Shown here in pieces: positions 46,379 through 55,055 of a DNA stretch of 64,000 nucleotides. Made by a program: the position numbers and the translations under genes. The first letter of the stretch is position 1. Each line of letters begins with the position of its first letter. The stretch lies in assembly GCA_963730365.1 (NCBI GenBank), contig CAVSRM010000003.1:62001-126000 (forward strand), read 5' to 3'. The notes beneath the pieces were generated by a model. It did no database searches. It worked only from the letters and a program-made list of their open reading frames with translations, and was not told the origin of the DNA. This DNA is from Fodinibacter sp963730365 (GTDB taxonomy: Bacteria; Actinomycetota; Actinomycetes; Actinomycetales; Dermatophilaceae).

Positions 46379-47557
46379 ATGTCCATCCGCCTGCCAGCCC
46401 GTCGTGACCGCCGTCCTCATCCCGGACTGAGCGGGCCGGCCCGCGTGGACCCGAGGACCAAGGACCTCACCAAACGGCTGAGGCCGGGTGACATCGCGGT
46501 CATCGACCACGAGGACATCGACAGGGTGAGCGCCGAGGCCCTGGTCGCCTGCCGGCCGACGGCCGTCGTGAACGCCGCGGCCTCGATCTCCGGCCGCTAC
46601 CCGAACCTCGGGCCGGAGATCCTCGTGGCCGCCGGCATCCCGCTGTTGGATCAGGTCGGCCCGGACGTCATGGCGATCAAGGACGGGGCCACCCTCTCCC
46701 TCGACGGAGACGACCTCGTGGGGAGCGGCGGCGCGGTCGCCCACGGAACGCTCCTCGACGACGAGGGAGTGCAGGCGGCCATGGCGCTCGCGCGGGCGGG
46801 GATGTCAGACCAGCTCGAGGCGTTCGCCGCGAACACGATGGACTACCTGCGCAAGGAACGCGACCTGCTCTTCGACGGCGTCGGGGTGCCTGAGATCACG
46901 ACCGTGCTGGACGGGCGCCACGCCCTCATCGTCGTGCGGGGCTACCACTACAAGGAGGACCTCGAGACCCTGCGGCCCTACATCAGGGAGTACAAGCCGG
47001 TCCTCATCGGGGTCGACGGTGGCGCAGACGCGCTGATCGAGGCACGCCACAAGCCAGACCTCATCGTCGGGGACATGGACTCGGTGTCGGACGCCGCGCT
47101 GCGCAGCGGCGCAGAGATCGTCGTGCACGCCTACCGCGACGGCCGGGCTCCGGGCCTCGAGCGCGTCCGCGACCTCGGGGTGGAGCCGGTGGTGTTCCCC
47201 GCAACGGGCACGAGCGAGGACGTCGCCATGCTGCTCGCCGACGACAAGGGCGCGAGCCTCATTGTCGCCGTGGGCACCCACGTGACGCTCGTGGAGTTCC
47301 TCGACAAGGGACGTCAGGGGATGGCCAGCACCTTTCTCACCCGCCTCCGAGTCGGTGGGAAGCTCGTGGACGCCAAGGGTGTGAGCCGGCTCTACCGGTC
47401 CCGGATCTCGCTCGCCAGCATCGTCGCCCTCCTCGTGGTGGGCGTTCTCGCGCTCGGCGCGGCCCTGTGGTCCACCGCGGGTGGCCGAGCCTTCCTCCAG
47501 GTGATCGGGGCCCAGCTCGACGACCTCTGGTCCTCCATCCAAGGAGTCTTCGGTTGA
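46379..47557 (+). CDS. steA: SteA-like membrane-anchored thiamin-pyrophosphokinase-fold protein
   Basis: The 392-aa product matches the family of M. tuberculosis Rv1697 and Corynebacterium SteA. A substrate-binding-like core carries GVDGGADAL near 211 and VGDMDSVSD near 229, as in thiamin pyrophosphokinases, but the family is not known to make TPP. One membrane helix near 343-365 is followed by a short outside tail. In C. glutamicum SteA and SteB act together in cell division and control of septal peptidoglycan hydrolysis. steB overlaps its stop by four bases (TTGA). Confidence 0.85.
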   Translation: MSIRLPARRDRRPHPGLSGPARVDPRTKDLTKRLRPGDIAVIDHEDIDRVSAEALVACRPTAVVNAAASISGRYPNLGPEILVAAGIPLLDQVGPDVMAIKDGATLSLDGDDLVGSGGAVAHGTLLDDEGVQAAMALARAGMSDQLEAFAANTMDYLRKERDLLFDGVGVPEITTVLDGRHALIVVRGYHYKEDLETLRPYIREYKPVLIGVDGGADALIEARHKPDLIVGDMDSVSDAALRSGAEIVVHAYRDGRAPGLERVRDLGVEPVVFPATGTSEDVAMLLADDKGASLIVAVGTHVTLVEFLDKGRQGMASTFLTRLRVGGKLVDAKGVSRLYRSRISLASIVALLVVGVLALGAALWSTAGGRAFLQVIGAQLDDLWSSIQGVFG

Positions 47558-48513
47558 TCGACTTCCGGTACCACATCGTCTCGATCGTCTCGATCTTCCT
47601 GGCGCTCGCCGTCGGCATCGTCCTGGGCGCCGGCCCACTCCAGGGCGAGCTCGGCAGCACCCTCGCCAACGAGGTGTCGGGCCTGCGTGAGGACAAGGTG
47701 AACCTCAACGAGCAGCTCGACGACGCCACGACCGGGATCGAGGCTCGCGACGGTTACATCGGAGAGAGCGCACCGCTCGTCCTCGACGGCATACTCGCCG
47801 ACCGGGCCGTGGCCGTCGTCGTGCTGCCCGGGCTGGATGCCGGGGTCGTCGACACCCTCGACGCGACGCTCCGCTCCACTGGTGCCCGACTGGTCTCCAC
47901 GACCACGGTCGACGAGGACTGGGTGAGCACCGACGAGGAGACGACCGTTGCGCGGGACGAGGCCGTGAGCACCGTCGCCACGGAAGCCGGGATCGACCTG
48001 AGCGACACCGGATCCGCCTCGGGTGGCGACTCGCTCCTTTCGGCGCTGCTCGCCAACCCCGTCGGTCAGCCCGGCGTTCCCCTCGACTCGGAGACCGCGG
48101 CCGCCGGTCTCGCGACGCTCGCCGACGCCGGACTGGTCCAGATCGACACCCAGGACTTCGCCCGCGCGGACCTCGTGGTGGTCGCGGGGGGCGAGATCGT
48201 TCCCGGCACCGACGAGGACAGCGAGATCGCCCAGCGCTGGGTCGACCTGGTCGTGGCGATCGATGCTCGGTCGGCCGGTGCGCTGGTGGCCGGGCAGATC
48301 CCCGCCGGTGGCGAAGGGGCGGGCTCCCTCGTGGCGGCCGTGCGCAACGACACCGCCGCCGTGGAGGTTGTCTCCACCGTCGACGACAGCGCAGACCCGA
48401 TGGGGCAGTCGAGCGTCGCGCACGGACTGCTCCAGCAGGACGACGGAGGTGTCGGTCACTACGGGTTCGCCGCGGGCGCCGACGCTCCCTACGCGCCGAT
48501 CCCCGCGCCGTGA
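47554..48513 (+). CDS. steB: SteB/MctB-like envelope protein (copper transporter family)
   Basis: The 319-aa protein starts IDFRYHIVSIVSIFLALAVG, an N-terminal membrane helix, then a coiled coil (GLREDKVNLNEQLDDA), then an alpha/beta extracytoplasmic domain. This is the family of M. tuberculosis Rv1698, reported as copper-related MctB, and of Corynebacterium SteB, a SteA partner. The start is TTG at 47554, seven bases after AAGGAG (47541-47546) and overlapping the steA stop. There is no signal cleavage site, so it is probably anchored. Confidence 0.85.
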   Translation: MIDFRYHIVSIVSIFLALAVGIVLGAGPLQGELGSTLANEVSGLREDKVNLNEQLDDATTGIEARDGYIGESAPLVLDGILADRAVAVVVLPGLDAGVVDTLDATLRSTGARLVSTTTVDEDWVSTDEETTVARDEAVSTVATEAGIDLSDTGSASGGDSLLSALLANPVGQPGVPLDSETAAAGLATLADAGLVQIDTQDFARADLVVVAGGEIVPGTDEDSEIAQRWVDLVVAIDARSAGALVAGQIPAGGEGAGSLVAAVRNDTAAVEVVSTVDDSADPMGQSSVAHGLLQQDDGGVGHYGFAAGADAPYAPIPAP

Positions 48514-49334
48514 GGAACGGCACTCCCGCGCTGCTCGCCGCCCTCGTGGGCCTGGGCGGGTCCGCGCTGGCCTACCGCGGCCTCACCCGGGGGGTGACCT
48601 CACCACGGTGGCAGCGCACGAACCACGCCGGGGCCCCGGTGACGCTCCTGGAGGGTCCGGCCTACCTCGTCGGGGCCATGCTCGGGGCGGGCGCCGCCGG
48701 TCCGGCCGGGGTGAGCGCCGTCATGGGAGCCGGAGCGTTCGGCTCGCTCGACGACCTGGCCGGCGACGGGGCCAGCAAGGGCCTCAAGGGGCACCTCGGC
48801 GCCGCAGCACGCGGCCGGCTGACGACCGGGTTCGTCAAGGTCGTGGGGATCGGGGCGACGGGAGTGGTCGCGGCAGCCCTGGCCGACCGCGAACGGGCCG
48901 ACGTGACGGTCGTCGACACCGTCATCGGGGGCGCCGTCGTCGCTGCTGCCGCCAACCTCGTCAACCTCCTGGACCTCAGGCCGGGGCGGGCGCTGAAGGC
49001 CACGATCGCCTCAGGTGGAGCCCTGCTCGTCGCCGGCGGCGGGCCGAGGGGCTCCACCGGTCCCGTGGGCGCCGCCGGAGCCCTCGGAGCGGCGCTCGGC
49101 GTCCTCGCACCGGACCTGCGCGGAGAGGCGATGCTCGGCGACACGGGCGCCAACGCTGCGGGGGCCCTGATGGGGGTCGCCCTCGTCGAGCGGACAGGGC
49201 GAGTCGGCCGGCTGGTCGCCCTGGGGGTGCTCAGCGCGCTCACGCTGGCCTCGGAGAAGGTGAGCTTCACGGCGGTCATCGAGTCCACCCCGGTGCTGCG
49301 CGAGGTCGACGCCTGGGGTCGGCCTCCGCGATGA
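48510..49334 (+). CDS. MraY/WecA-like glycosyl-1-phosphate transferase homologue
   Basis: The 274-aa polytopic protein has the polyprenyl-phosphate transferase motifs in order: D81-D82 in SLDDLAGD, N149-x2-N152-x2-D155 in NLVNLLDLRPG, and G210-D211-T-G in LGDTGANA. These match the DD, NxxNxxDG-like and GD(S/T)G signatures of MraY and WecA, which attach sugar-phosphate to undecaprenyl phosphate. It is shorter than MraY (about 360 aa) and its C-terminal HHH-type loop is not evident, so substrate and activity are uncertain. Tight overlaps link it to steB and murJ. Confidence 0.75.
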   Translation: MRNGTPALLAALVGLGGSALAYRGLTRGVTSPRWQRTNHAGAPVTLLEGPAYLVGAMLGAGAAGPAGVSAVMGAGAFGSLDDLAGDGASKGLKGHLGAAARGRLTTGFVKVVGIGATGVVAAALADRERADVTVVDTVIGGAVVAAAANLVNLLDLRPGRALKATIASGGALLVAGGGPRGSTGPVGAAGALGAALGVLAPDLRGEAMLGDTGANAAGALMGVALVERTGRVGRLVALGVLSALTLASEKVSFTAVIESTPVLREVDAWGRPPR

Positions 49335-50965
49335 CGGCTCGGCGCTTCGCATCCGGCGTCGCCGGGGCGGCCGGACTCATCGCGGTCACCACGCTGCTCT
49401 CGCGGGCCGCGGGCTTCGCCCGGATCCTCGTCTTCACCGATGCCGTCCGGGCCGGTGGCGTCGGGGGCATCTACCAGAGCGTCAACGCCCTGCCGAACGT
49501 CCTCTTCGAGATCGCGGCCGGCGGGATCCTCGCCGCGGTGGCGGTGCCGCTCATCGCCCACTGGCTCGGTGCGGGGCAGCGAGAGCGGGCCGAGCACATC
49601 GCCTCGGTGCTGCTGACCTGGGCGATGGTCGTGCTGGTACCGCTCGCCGCCCTGCTGTGGCTCCTTGCCGGGCCGATCTCCTCGGCGCTGGTCGTCACCA
49701 CGGACCCCAGGGCCACGGTGGTCGCAACGACGCTGCTGAGGATCTTCGCCGTGCAGCTGCCGCTCTACGGCCTGGGGATCATCCTCACCGGGCTGCTGCA
49801 GGCCCACCGCCGCTTCCTCGCCGCAGCCCTGGCCCCCCTGGCCTCCTCGCTCGTCGTCCTCGCCTCCTACCTCTGGTACGGGTCGATCGTCGAGGGACAG
49901 ACAGCACCCTCGCTCGTCAGTGACGAGGCGATCCGGGTGCTCGGCTGGGGAACCACGCTCGGTGTCGTGGTGCTGTCGGTGCCGCTCCTCGTCCCTGCCG
50001 TGCGCACCGGGTGGCGCTGGCGCCCGGGCCTGCGGATGCCGCCCACGGACGCCCGGCGGATCGGCGCGCTCGCCGGTGCGGGGGTGATCGCGCTGCTCGC
50101 GCAGCAGGGCGCCGTGCTCGTCACCATGTGGCTGTCGAAGCAGTCGGGGGACAGCGGCACCTTCCCGGTCTACCAGTACGCCCAAGCGGTCTACCTCCTC
50201 CCGTACGCCGTGCTGGCCGTGCCGATCGCGACGTCGGCCTTCCCGGCGCTCGCGGCCGGCACCGGCGCGGGGGAGGACGTCACCGGCACCCTGTCGAGGT
50301 CGCTGCGGGCCGTCCTCGTGCTCACCGGGCTCTCCGTCGGCGTGCTCATCGCCGCAGCTCCGGCGATCGGTGCCTTCTTCTCCCTCCTGGACGCCCGCCG
50401 CGGCGGCGGTGACGCGAGCACCGCTGCCCTCGCCGCCCTGCCCGGCACGCTCACGGCCTACGCCCCCGGCCTCGTCGGCTTCGGGCTCACCGCGCTGCTG
50501 ACCCGCGCGCTCTACGTGCGAGGTCGGCCGACGGATGCCGCCTTCGCCGCCGCCCTCGGCTGGGGCATCGCGGCGTTCCTGCCGCTCATCGTGTTGGCCG
50601 GCGGGCAGGGGCCGGCGACGACGCTGCGCTGGCTCGGGCTCTCCTCCTCGCTGGGGATGACGCTCTCGGGAACCGCCCTCGTGCTGCTCGTTCGCCGGAC
50701 CTGGGGCGGGGCGGTCACCGCGGGCGCCGGCCGCACCACCGGGGTGCTCGTCATCGCCATCGCCTTCGGGGTCGCCGCAGGCGACGCCGTTTCCAGGGGC
50801 CGCACCATCGACAACCTCGTCGAGGCCGTGCTCGTCGGGGCGGCAGCAGGCCTGCTCGCGTTGCTCGTCGGTGTGGTGGCGCTCTCGATCGGTGACCGCG
50901 AGATGATGTCGCAGGTCCTGCAGCGCGGGCGGGCCCGACGACGTGAAGGAGGAGGCGCGGAATGA
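49331..50965 (+). CDS. murJ: MurJ/MviN-family lipid II flippase
   Basis: The 544-aa MOP-superfamily protein has about 14 membrane segments. It starts with GLIAVTTLLSRAAGFARI and has ALPNVLFEIAAGGIL and LPYAVLAVPIATSAFPALA, typical MurJ segments. It should flip undecaprenyl-linked intermediates to the outer face. No C-terminal pseudokinase extension is present, unlike mycobacterial MviN, so it could be a second MurJ-like flippase serving the adjacent MraY-like and GT4 genes. The ATG overlaps the upstream stop (ATGA). Confidence 0.85.
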   Translation: MTARRFASGVAGAAGLIAVTTLLSRAAGFARILVFTDAVRAGGVGGIYQSVNALPNVLFEIAAGGILAAVAVPLIAHWLGAGQRERAEHIASVLLTWAMVVLVPLAALLWLLAGPISSALVVTTDPRATVVATTLLRIFAVQLPLYGLGIILTGLLQAHRRFLAAALAPLASSLVVLASYLWYGSIVEGQTAPSLVSDEAIRVLGWGTTLGVVVLSVPLLVPAVRTGWRWRPGLRMPPTDARRIGALAGAGVIALLAQQGAVLVTMWLSKQSGDSGTFPVYQYAQAVYLLPYAVLAVPIATSAFPALAAGTGAGEDVTGTLSRSLRAVLVLTGLSVGVLIAAAPAIGAFFSLLDARRGGGDASTAALAALPGTLTAYAPGLVGFGLTALLTRALYVRGRPTDAAFAAALGWGIAAFLPLIVLAGGQGPATTLRWLGLSSSLGMTLSGTALVLLVRRTWGGAVTAGAGRTTGVLVIAIAFGVAAGDAVSRGRTIDNLVEAVLVGAAAGLLALLVGVVALSIGDREMMSQVLQRGRARRREGGGAE

Positions 50966-52038
50966 GGATCCTCGTCGTGTTGGGCACCAGCGCCGGTGGG
51001 GTGGGGCGGCACGTGCACGACCTCGTGCAGTCCCTCCAGGGGGTCGGTCACCTCGTGGTCGTCGCGTGTCCTCCGGAGGTGGAGGAGCACTTCGGCTTCG
51101 GCGGTGTCGCCTCCTCCCAGGTCACCGTGGGTCTGGGGGAGCGGCCCCACCCCGCCCGTGATGCGCGCGTCGTCCGCGACCTGCGCCGGCTCGCCGAGGG
51201 AGCCGACCTGGTGCACGCACACGGACTTCGAGCGGCGGCGCTGTCGGTGCTGGCGACCACCCGTCAGCGGACCGCGGTCGTCGCGACCCTGCACAACGCC
51301 GCCCCCACCGGAGCCGTGGTCGGAGCCGTCTACGCGGCCCTGGAGCGCGTGGTGGCTCGCGGCGCCGACCTGGTCCTCGGTGTGTCAGCCGACCTCGTGG
51401 AGCGGATGACCGCGTTGGGGGCTCGTGCCGTCGGCCTGGCCGTCATCGCGGCGCCAGCGCCGCGCGCGCCCGCCCGGGACAGGTATGCCGTGCGACTCGG
51501 CCTGGGCCTGGGCCCCCGGACCGCACTCGGGGTGGTCCTCGCTCGACTGGCGCCGCAGAAGGGTCTCGGTGTGCTGCTCGACGCGCTCACCGAGATCCCC
51601 GACACGGACCTGCTCACCGTGGTCGCCGGCGACGGGCCCGAACGGGCCGCCCTGCAGGCACGAATCGACGCCGAGGGACTCCCCGTCCGGCTCCTGGGCC
51701 ACCGCGACGACGTCGCGGACCTGCTGCACGCGGCCGACGTGGTCGTGTCGAGTGCGCTCTGGGAGGGCCAGCCGGTCGGGCTGCAGGAGGCTCTGCACGC
51801 CGGCGCGGCGATCGTGGCCACCGATGTCGGGGGCACGGCGGCCGTGGTCGGCGAGGCGGCGCTCCTCGTGCCGTCCGGTGACCCGGTGTCGCTGTCCCGC
51901 GCCCTGCGTGACGTGGTCCTGCACGGTGCGGTGCGCGACGACCTCCGCTCCAAGGCGGTCGAGCGCTCTGCCGAGCTGCCGACCCGGGAGGACGCGCTGG
52001 AGGCGGCGCTCGCGGCCTACGCGCAGGTCCTCGGGTGA
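50962..52038 (+). CDS. GT4-family glycosyltransferase
   Basis: The 358-aa protein has a GT-B fold: an N-terminal acceptor domain starting MRILVVLGTSAGGVGRHV, and a C-terminal donor-binding domain with VLARLAPQKGL near 193, VAGDGPER near 217, and the E-x7-E motif region LWEGQPVGLQEALHAG near 265. It has no signal or membrane helix and acts at the cytoplasmic membrane face. Donor and acceptor are not predictable. It overlaps murJ by four bases, and a strong hairpin follows its stop. Confidence 0.88.
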   Translation: MRILVVLGTSAGGVGRHVHDLVQSLQGVGHLVVVACPPEVEEHFGFGGVASSQVTVGLGERPHPARDARVVRDLRRLAEGADLVHAHGLRAAALSVLATTRQRTAVVATLHNAAPTGAVVGAVYAALERVVARGADLVLGVSADLVERMTALGARAVGLAVIAAPAPRAPARDRYAVRLGLGLGPRTALGVVLARLAPQKGLGVLLDALTEIPDTDLLTVVAGDGPERAALQARIDAEGLPVRLLGHRDDVADLLHAADVVVSSALWEGQPVGLQEALHAGAAIVATDVGGTAAVVGEAALLVPSGDPVSLSRALRDVVLHGAVRDDLRSKAVERSAELPTREDALEAALAAYAQVLG

Positions 52039-52039
52039 C

Positions 52040-52079
52040 CCGGGCGGCCCCCGGTTCCGCGGAACGGTGGACCGCCCGG
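52040..52079. terminator. Strong hairpin ending the steA-GT4 operon
   Basis: Bases 52040-52059 pair with 52060-52079 at 17 of 20 positions around a CCGCGG centre, two bases after the GT4 stop. There is no T tract. It separates the envelope cluster from the pyrG promoter. Confidence 0.65.
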
Positions 52080-52112
52080 TGCGTCGCCGTCCCCGCTGCG
52101 GCGTCCATGACG

Positions 52113-52118
52113 TATCGT
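52113..52118 (+). promoter_or_regulatory. pyrG promoter -10 box (TATCGT), probably leaderless
   Basis: TATCGT ends eight bases before the first of two tandem GTG codons (52127, 52130). The same hexamer is found at infC. Confidence 0.45.
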
Positions 52119-52126
52119 TGAAGCCC

Positions 52127-53839
52127 GTGGTGGCCCAGACGAAACAGATCTTCGTGACCGGAGGCGTCGCCTCATCCCTCGGCAAGGGGCTCACGGCCTC
52201 ATCGCTCGGACATCTCTTGCGGGCCAGGGGCCTTCGGGTGACGATGCAGAAGCTCGACCCCTACCTCAACGTCGACCCGGGGACGATGAACCCGTTCCAG
52301 CACGGCGAGGTGTTCGTCACCGACGACGGGGCGGAGACCGATCTCGACATCGGGCACTACGAGCGATTCCTCGACGTCAACCTCGTCGGGAGCGCCAACG
52401 TCACGACGGGGCAGGTCTACAACCGGGTGATCCAGCGCGAGCGCCGCGGCGAGTACCTCGGTGACACCGTGCAGGTGATCCCCCACATCACCAACGAGCT
52501 CAAGGACCGGATGCGGGCGCAGGCCGCCGGGTCCCCGGGCGTCGACCCCCAGGACGCCCCCGACCTCATCATCACCGAGATCGGCGGAACGGTCGGCGAC
52601 ATCGAGTCCCTGCCGTTCCTCGAGGCAGCCCGTCAGGTGCGCCACGACCTCGGCCGGGACAGCGTCTTCTTCCTCCACGTCTCCCTCGTGCCCTACCTCG
52701 CCCCCAGCGGGGAGCTGAAGACCAAGCCGACCCAGCACTCGGTCGCGGCGCTGCGCCAGGTCGGCATCCAGCCCGACGCGCTGGTGCTGCGCGCTGACCG
52801 TGAGATCCCCGAGTCGATCAAGCGCAAGATCAGCCTGATGTGCGACGTCGACACCGAGGCGGTCGCCGCCGCGGTCGATGCGCCGAGCATCTACGACATC
52901 CCGAAGGTGCTGCACCGCGAGGGCCTGGACGCCTACGTCATCCGGCGACTGGGACTCACCTTCCGGGACGTCGACTGGACCGACTGGGACCTCCTCCTCG
53001 AGCGCGTGCATGAGCCCGAGCACGAGGTCGAGGTGGCGCTCGTGGGCAAGTACGTCGACCTGCCCGACGCCTACCTCTCGGTCACAGAGGCCCTGCGCGC
53101 GGGTGGGTTCCACCACGACGCCAAGGTGCGGATCCGCTGGGTCCCCTCGGACTCCTGCGAGAGCGAGGCCGGCGCCCAGCGGGCGCTGGCCGGCGTCGAC
53201 GCCGTCCTCGTGCCGGGCGGTTTCGGCATCCGCGGCATCGAGGGGAAGGTCGGTGCCCTGCGGTGGGCGAGAGAACGCCTCGTCCCGACCCTCGGCATCT
53301 GCCTTGGCCTGCAGTGCATGGTCATCGAGTACGCCCGTCACGTCGCCGGCATCGAGGGGGCGAGCTCCACGGAGTTCGATCCGGACTCCCCGGCCCCGGT
53401 CATCGCGACCATGGAGGAGCAGAAGGCCTTCGTCGAGGGTGCAGGGGACCTGGGCGGCACCATGCGGCTCGGGAGCCAGCCCGCGACCCTGGTCGAGGGC
53501 TCCGTCGTCGCAGCCGCCTACGGCGCCACGACGGTCCACGAGCGCCACCGCCACCGCTACGAGGTCAACGACGCGTATCGCGCGCCGCTGGACGAGGCCG
53601 GACTGCGCTTCAGCGGCATCCACCCGGACCTCGGGCTCGTGGAGTTCGTCGAGCTCCCCGTCGACGTCCACCCCTACTACGTCTCGACCCAGGCGCACCC
53701 CGAGTTCAAGTCCCGCCCCACCCGGTCGCACCCGCTGTTCGCCGGCCTCATCGGTGCGGCGATCCAGGCCCAGCGCTCGGCCCGCCTCGTGGAGGTCGAA
53801 CGCCCCCGCCACCAGGAGGCGGCCGAGGCGCATGCCTGA
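52127..53839 (+). CDS. pyrG: CTP synthase
   Basis: The 570-aa enzyme aminates UTP with glutamine-derived ammonia. The synthase domain starts FVTGGVASSLGKG near 9-21 and contains the MNPFQHGEVFVTDDG loop. The class I amidotransferase domain has its nucleophile Cys392 in LGICLGLQ and the His/Glu pair in QAHPEFKSRP near 526. It begins at GTG 52127 or 52130, after a TATCGT box. Its 3' end overlaps the Nudix gene by eight bases, as in the mycobacterial order. Confidence 0.97.
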   Translation: MVAQTKQIFVTGGVASSLGKGLTASSLGHLLRARGLRVTMQKLDPYLNVDPGTMNPFQHGEVFVTDDGAETDLDIGHYERFLDVNLVGSANVTTGQVYNRVIQRERRGEYLGDTVQVIPHITNELKDRMRAQAAGSPGVDPQDAPDLIITEIGGTVGDIESLPFLEAARQVRHDLGRDSVFFLHVSLVPYLAPSGELKTKPTQHSVAALRQVGIQPDALVLRADREIPESIKRKISLMCDVDTEAVAAAVDAPSIYDIPKVLHREGLDAYVIRRLGLTFRDVDWTDWDLLLERVHEPEHEVEVALVGKYVDLPDAYLSVTEALRAGGFHHDAKVRIRWVPSDSCESEAGAQRALAGVDAVLVPGGFGIRGIEGKVGALRWARERLVPTLGICLGLQCMVIEYARHVAGIEGASSTEFDPDSPAPVIATMEEQKAFVEGAGDLGGTMRLGSQPATLVEGSVVAAAYGATTVHERHRHRYEVNDAYRAPLDEAGLRFSGIHPDLGLVEFVELPVDVHPYYVSTQAHPEFKSRPTRSHPLFAGLIGAAIQAQRSARLVEVERPRHQEAAEAHA

Positions 53840-54467
53840 GCCGCTCGAGGACCTCCACGGCACCAGGCCCGTTCTGGACTCCGAGGTGGCCTTCCGGGGC
53901 CGCGTGTGGGACGTGCGCAGCGAGCGGGTCGACCTCGGCGATGCGGGTGTCGTCACCCGTGACTTCGTCGCCCACACCGGAGCCGTCGCGGTCGTGGCCC
54001 TCGACGAGCGCGACCGCGTCGTGCTGGTCCAGCAGTACCGCCACCCCGTGCGGGCGACGGAGTGGGAGCTCCCGGCCGGACTGCTCGACATCGCGGACGA
54101 GCCGCCGCACGACACGGCCGCGCGGGAGCTGGCGGAGGAGACCGACCTCCGCGCGGAGCAGTGGCACGTCATCCTCGACCACAACACCAGCCCCGGCGGG
54201 TCGAGCGAGGTGCTCCGGATCTACCTCGCCCGCGGTCTCTCCGCGGTGCCCGACGACGAACGCCACGTCCGCGACGGGGAGGAGCTCGGTATGCCGGTCC
54301 GCCGCGTTCCGCTTGATGAGCTCGTCAAGGCCGCGTTGGCCGGAAGGGTCCACAACGCGACGCTCATCATCGGCGCCCTGGCGGCGTCGTCGCTGCGCGC
54401 ACGGGGGTGGGAGGGACTGCGTCGCGCCGACGCGCCGTGGCCCACCCGGTCGCCGGGACGGGGCTGA
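53832..54467 (+). CDS. Nudix hydrolase, ADP-ribose pyrophosphatase type
   Basis: The 211-aa protein carries a Nudix box, GLLDIADEPPHDTAARELAEE near 78-98 (split here: Gly, then Glu, then R-E-L-A-E-E), preceded by VVLVQQYRHPVRATEWELPAG, typical of ADP-ribose pyrophosphatases. The box has one extra residue between Gly and Glu, also present in M. tuberculosis Rv1700, and T-D in place of the usual V-G at its end. It begins inside the pyrG end. The 138 bp after it contain only an 8-bp inverted repeat, CTCCGCAC to GTGCGGAG. Confidence 0.9.
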   Translation: MPEPLEDLHGTRPVLDSEVAFRGRVWDVRSERVDLGDAGVVTRDFVAHTGAVAVVALDERDRVVLVQQYRHPVRATEWELPAGLLDIADEPPHDTAARELAEETDLRAEQWHVILDHNTSPGGSSEVLRIYLARGLSAVPDDERHVRDGEELGMPVRRVPLDELVKAALAGRVHNATLIIGALAASSLRARGWEGLRRADAPWPTRSPGRG

Positions 54468-54605
54468 CCGCGGGCGCCCCAGCGGACGTGTCGCTCCGCA
54501 CCTGCCGGGGTACGGGGGAGGGGCCAGGGTGTATGACGGAGTGCGGAGGTGGTGGGTGTGGTCGAGAGGTCCCCCCGGAGTCGGGGGTCGGCGGCGTGGG
54601 TCCGC

Positions 54606-55055
54606 ATGGCCGGTGACCCCGACGACATCGAGCGCGGGGACGCCTGCTGCCCGTGCGGAGGGGTGCCCGCCGGGGCGAGCTTCGACGCCTGCTGTGGCCC
54701 CCTGGTCCGCGGGGGGGTGCTGGCCAGCCGGGCCGAGCAGCTGATGCGCTCGCGCTACACGGCATACGCCGTCTCGGCCGGTGACCACCTGTTCCGGACC
54801 TGGCACGCCCGCAGCCGACCGACGAGCGTGGAGCCGGACCCGTGGATCCGCTGGGTCGGGCTGGAGGTGCTCGACGTCGAGGGCGGCGGAGAGGACGACG
54901 ACGAGGGCACCGTGGAGTTCCGCGCGCACTGGACGGCCGGTGAAGGGTCGACGCGACAGAACGGCGAGCTCCACGAACGGAGCCTGTTCGTGCGGCGAGC
55001 CGGGCGATGGATGTACCTCGGACCCGCGGCGGCGCACCCTACTGGTACGAGATGA
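54606..55055 (+). CDS. YchJ/UPF0225 family protein
   Basis: The 149-aa protein starts with a cysteine cluster (ACCPCGG, DACCGPL), a probable SEC-C-like zinc knuckle, followed by the YchJ motif LMRSRYTAYAV near 42 and a WHARSRP...WIRWVGLEVL fold. Function is not established. The frame is open upstream to 54549, but the ATG at 54606 starts just before the conserved region. It converges with the next gene, and the two coding ends overlap by 17 bp. Confidence 0.85.
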   Translation: MAGDPDDIERGDACCPCGGVPAGASFDACCGPLVRGGVLASRAEQLMRSRYTAYAVSAGDHLFRTWHARSRPTSVEPDPWIRWVGLEVLDVEGGGEDDDEGTVEFRAHWTAGEGSTRQNGELHERSLFVRRAGRWMYLGPAAAHPTGTR

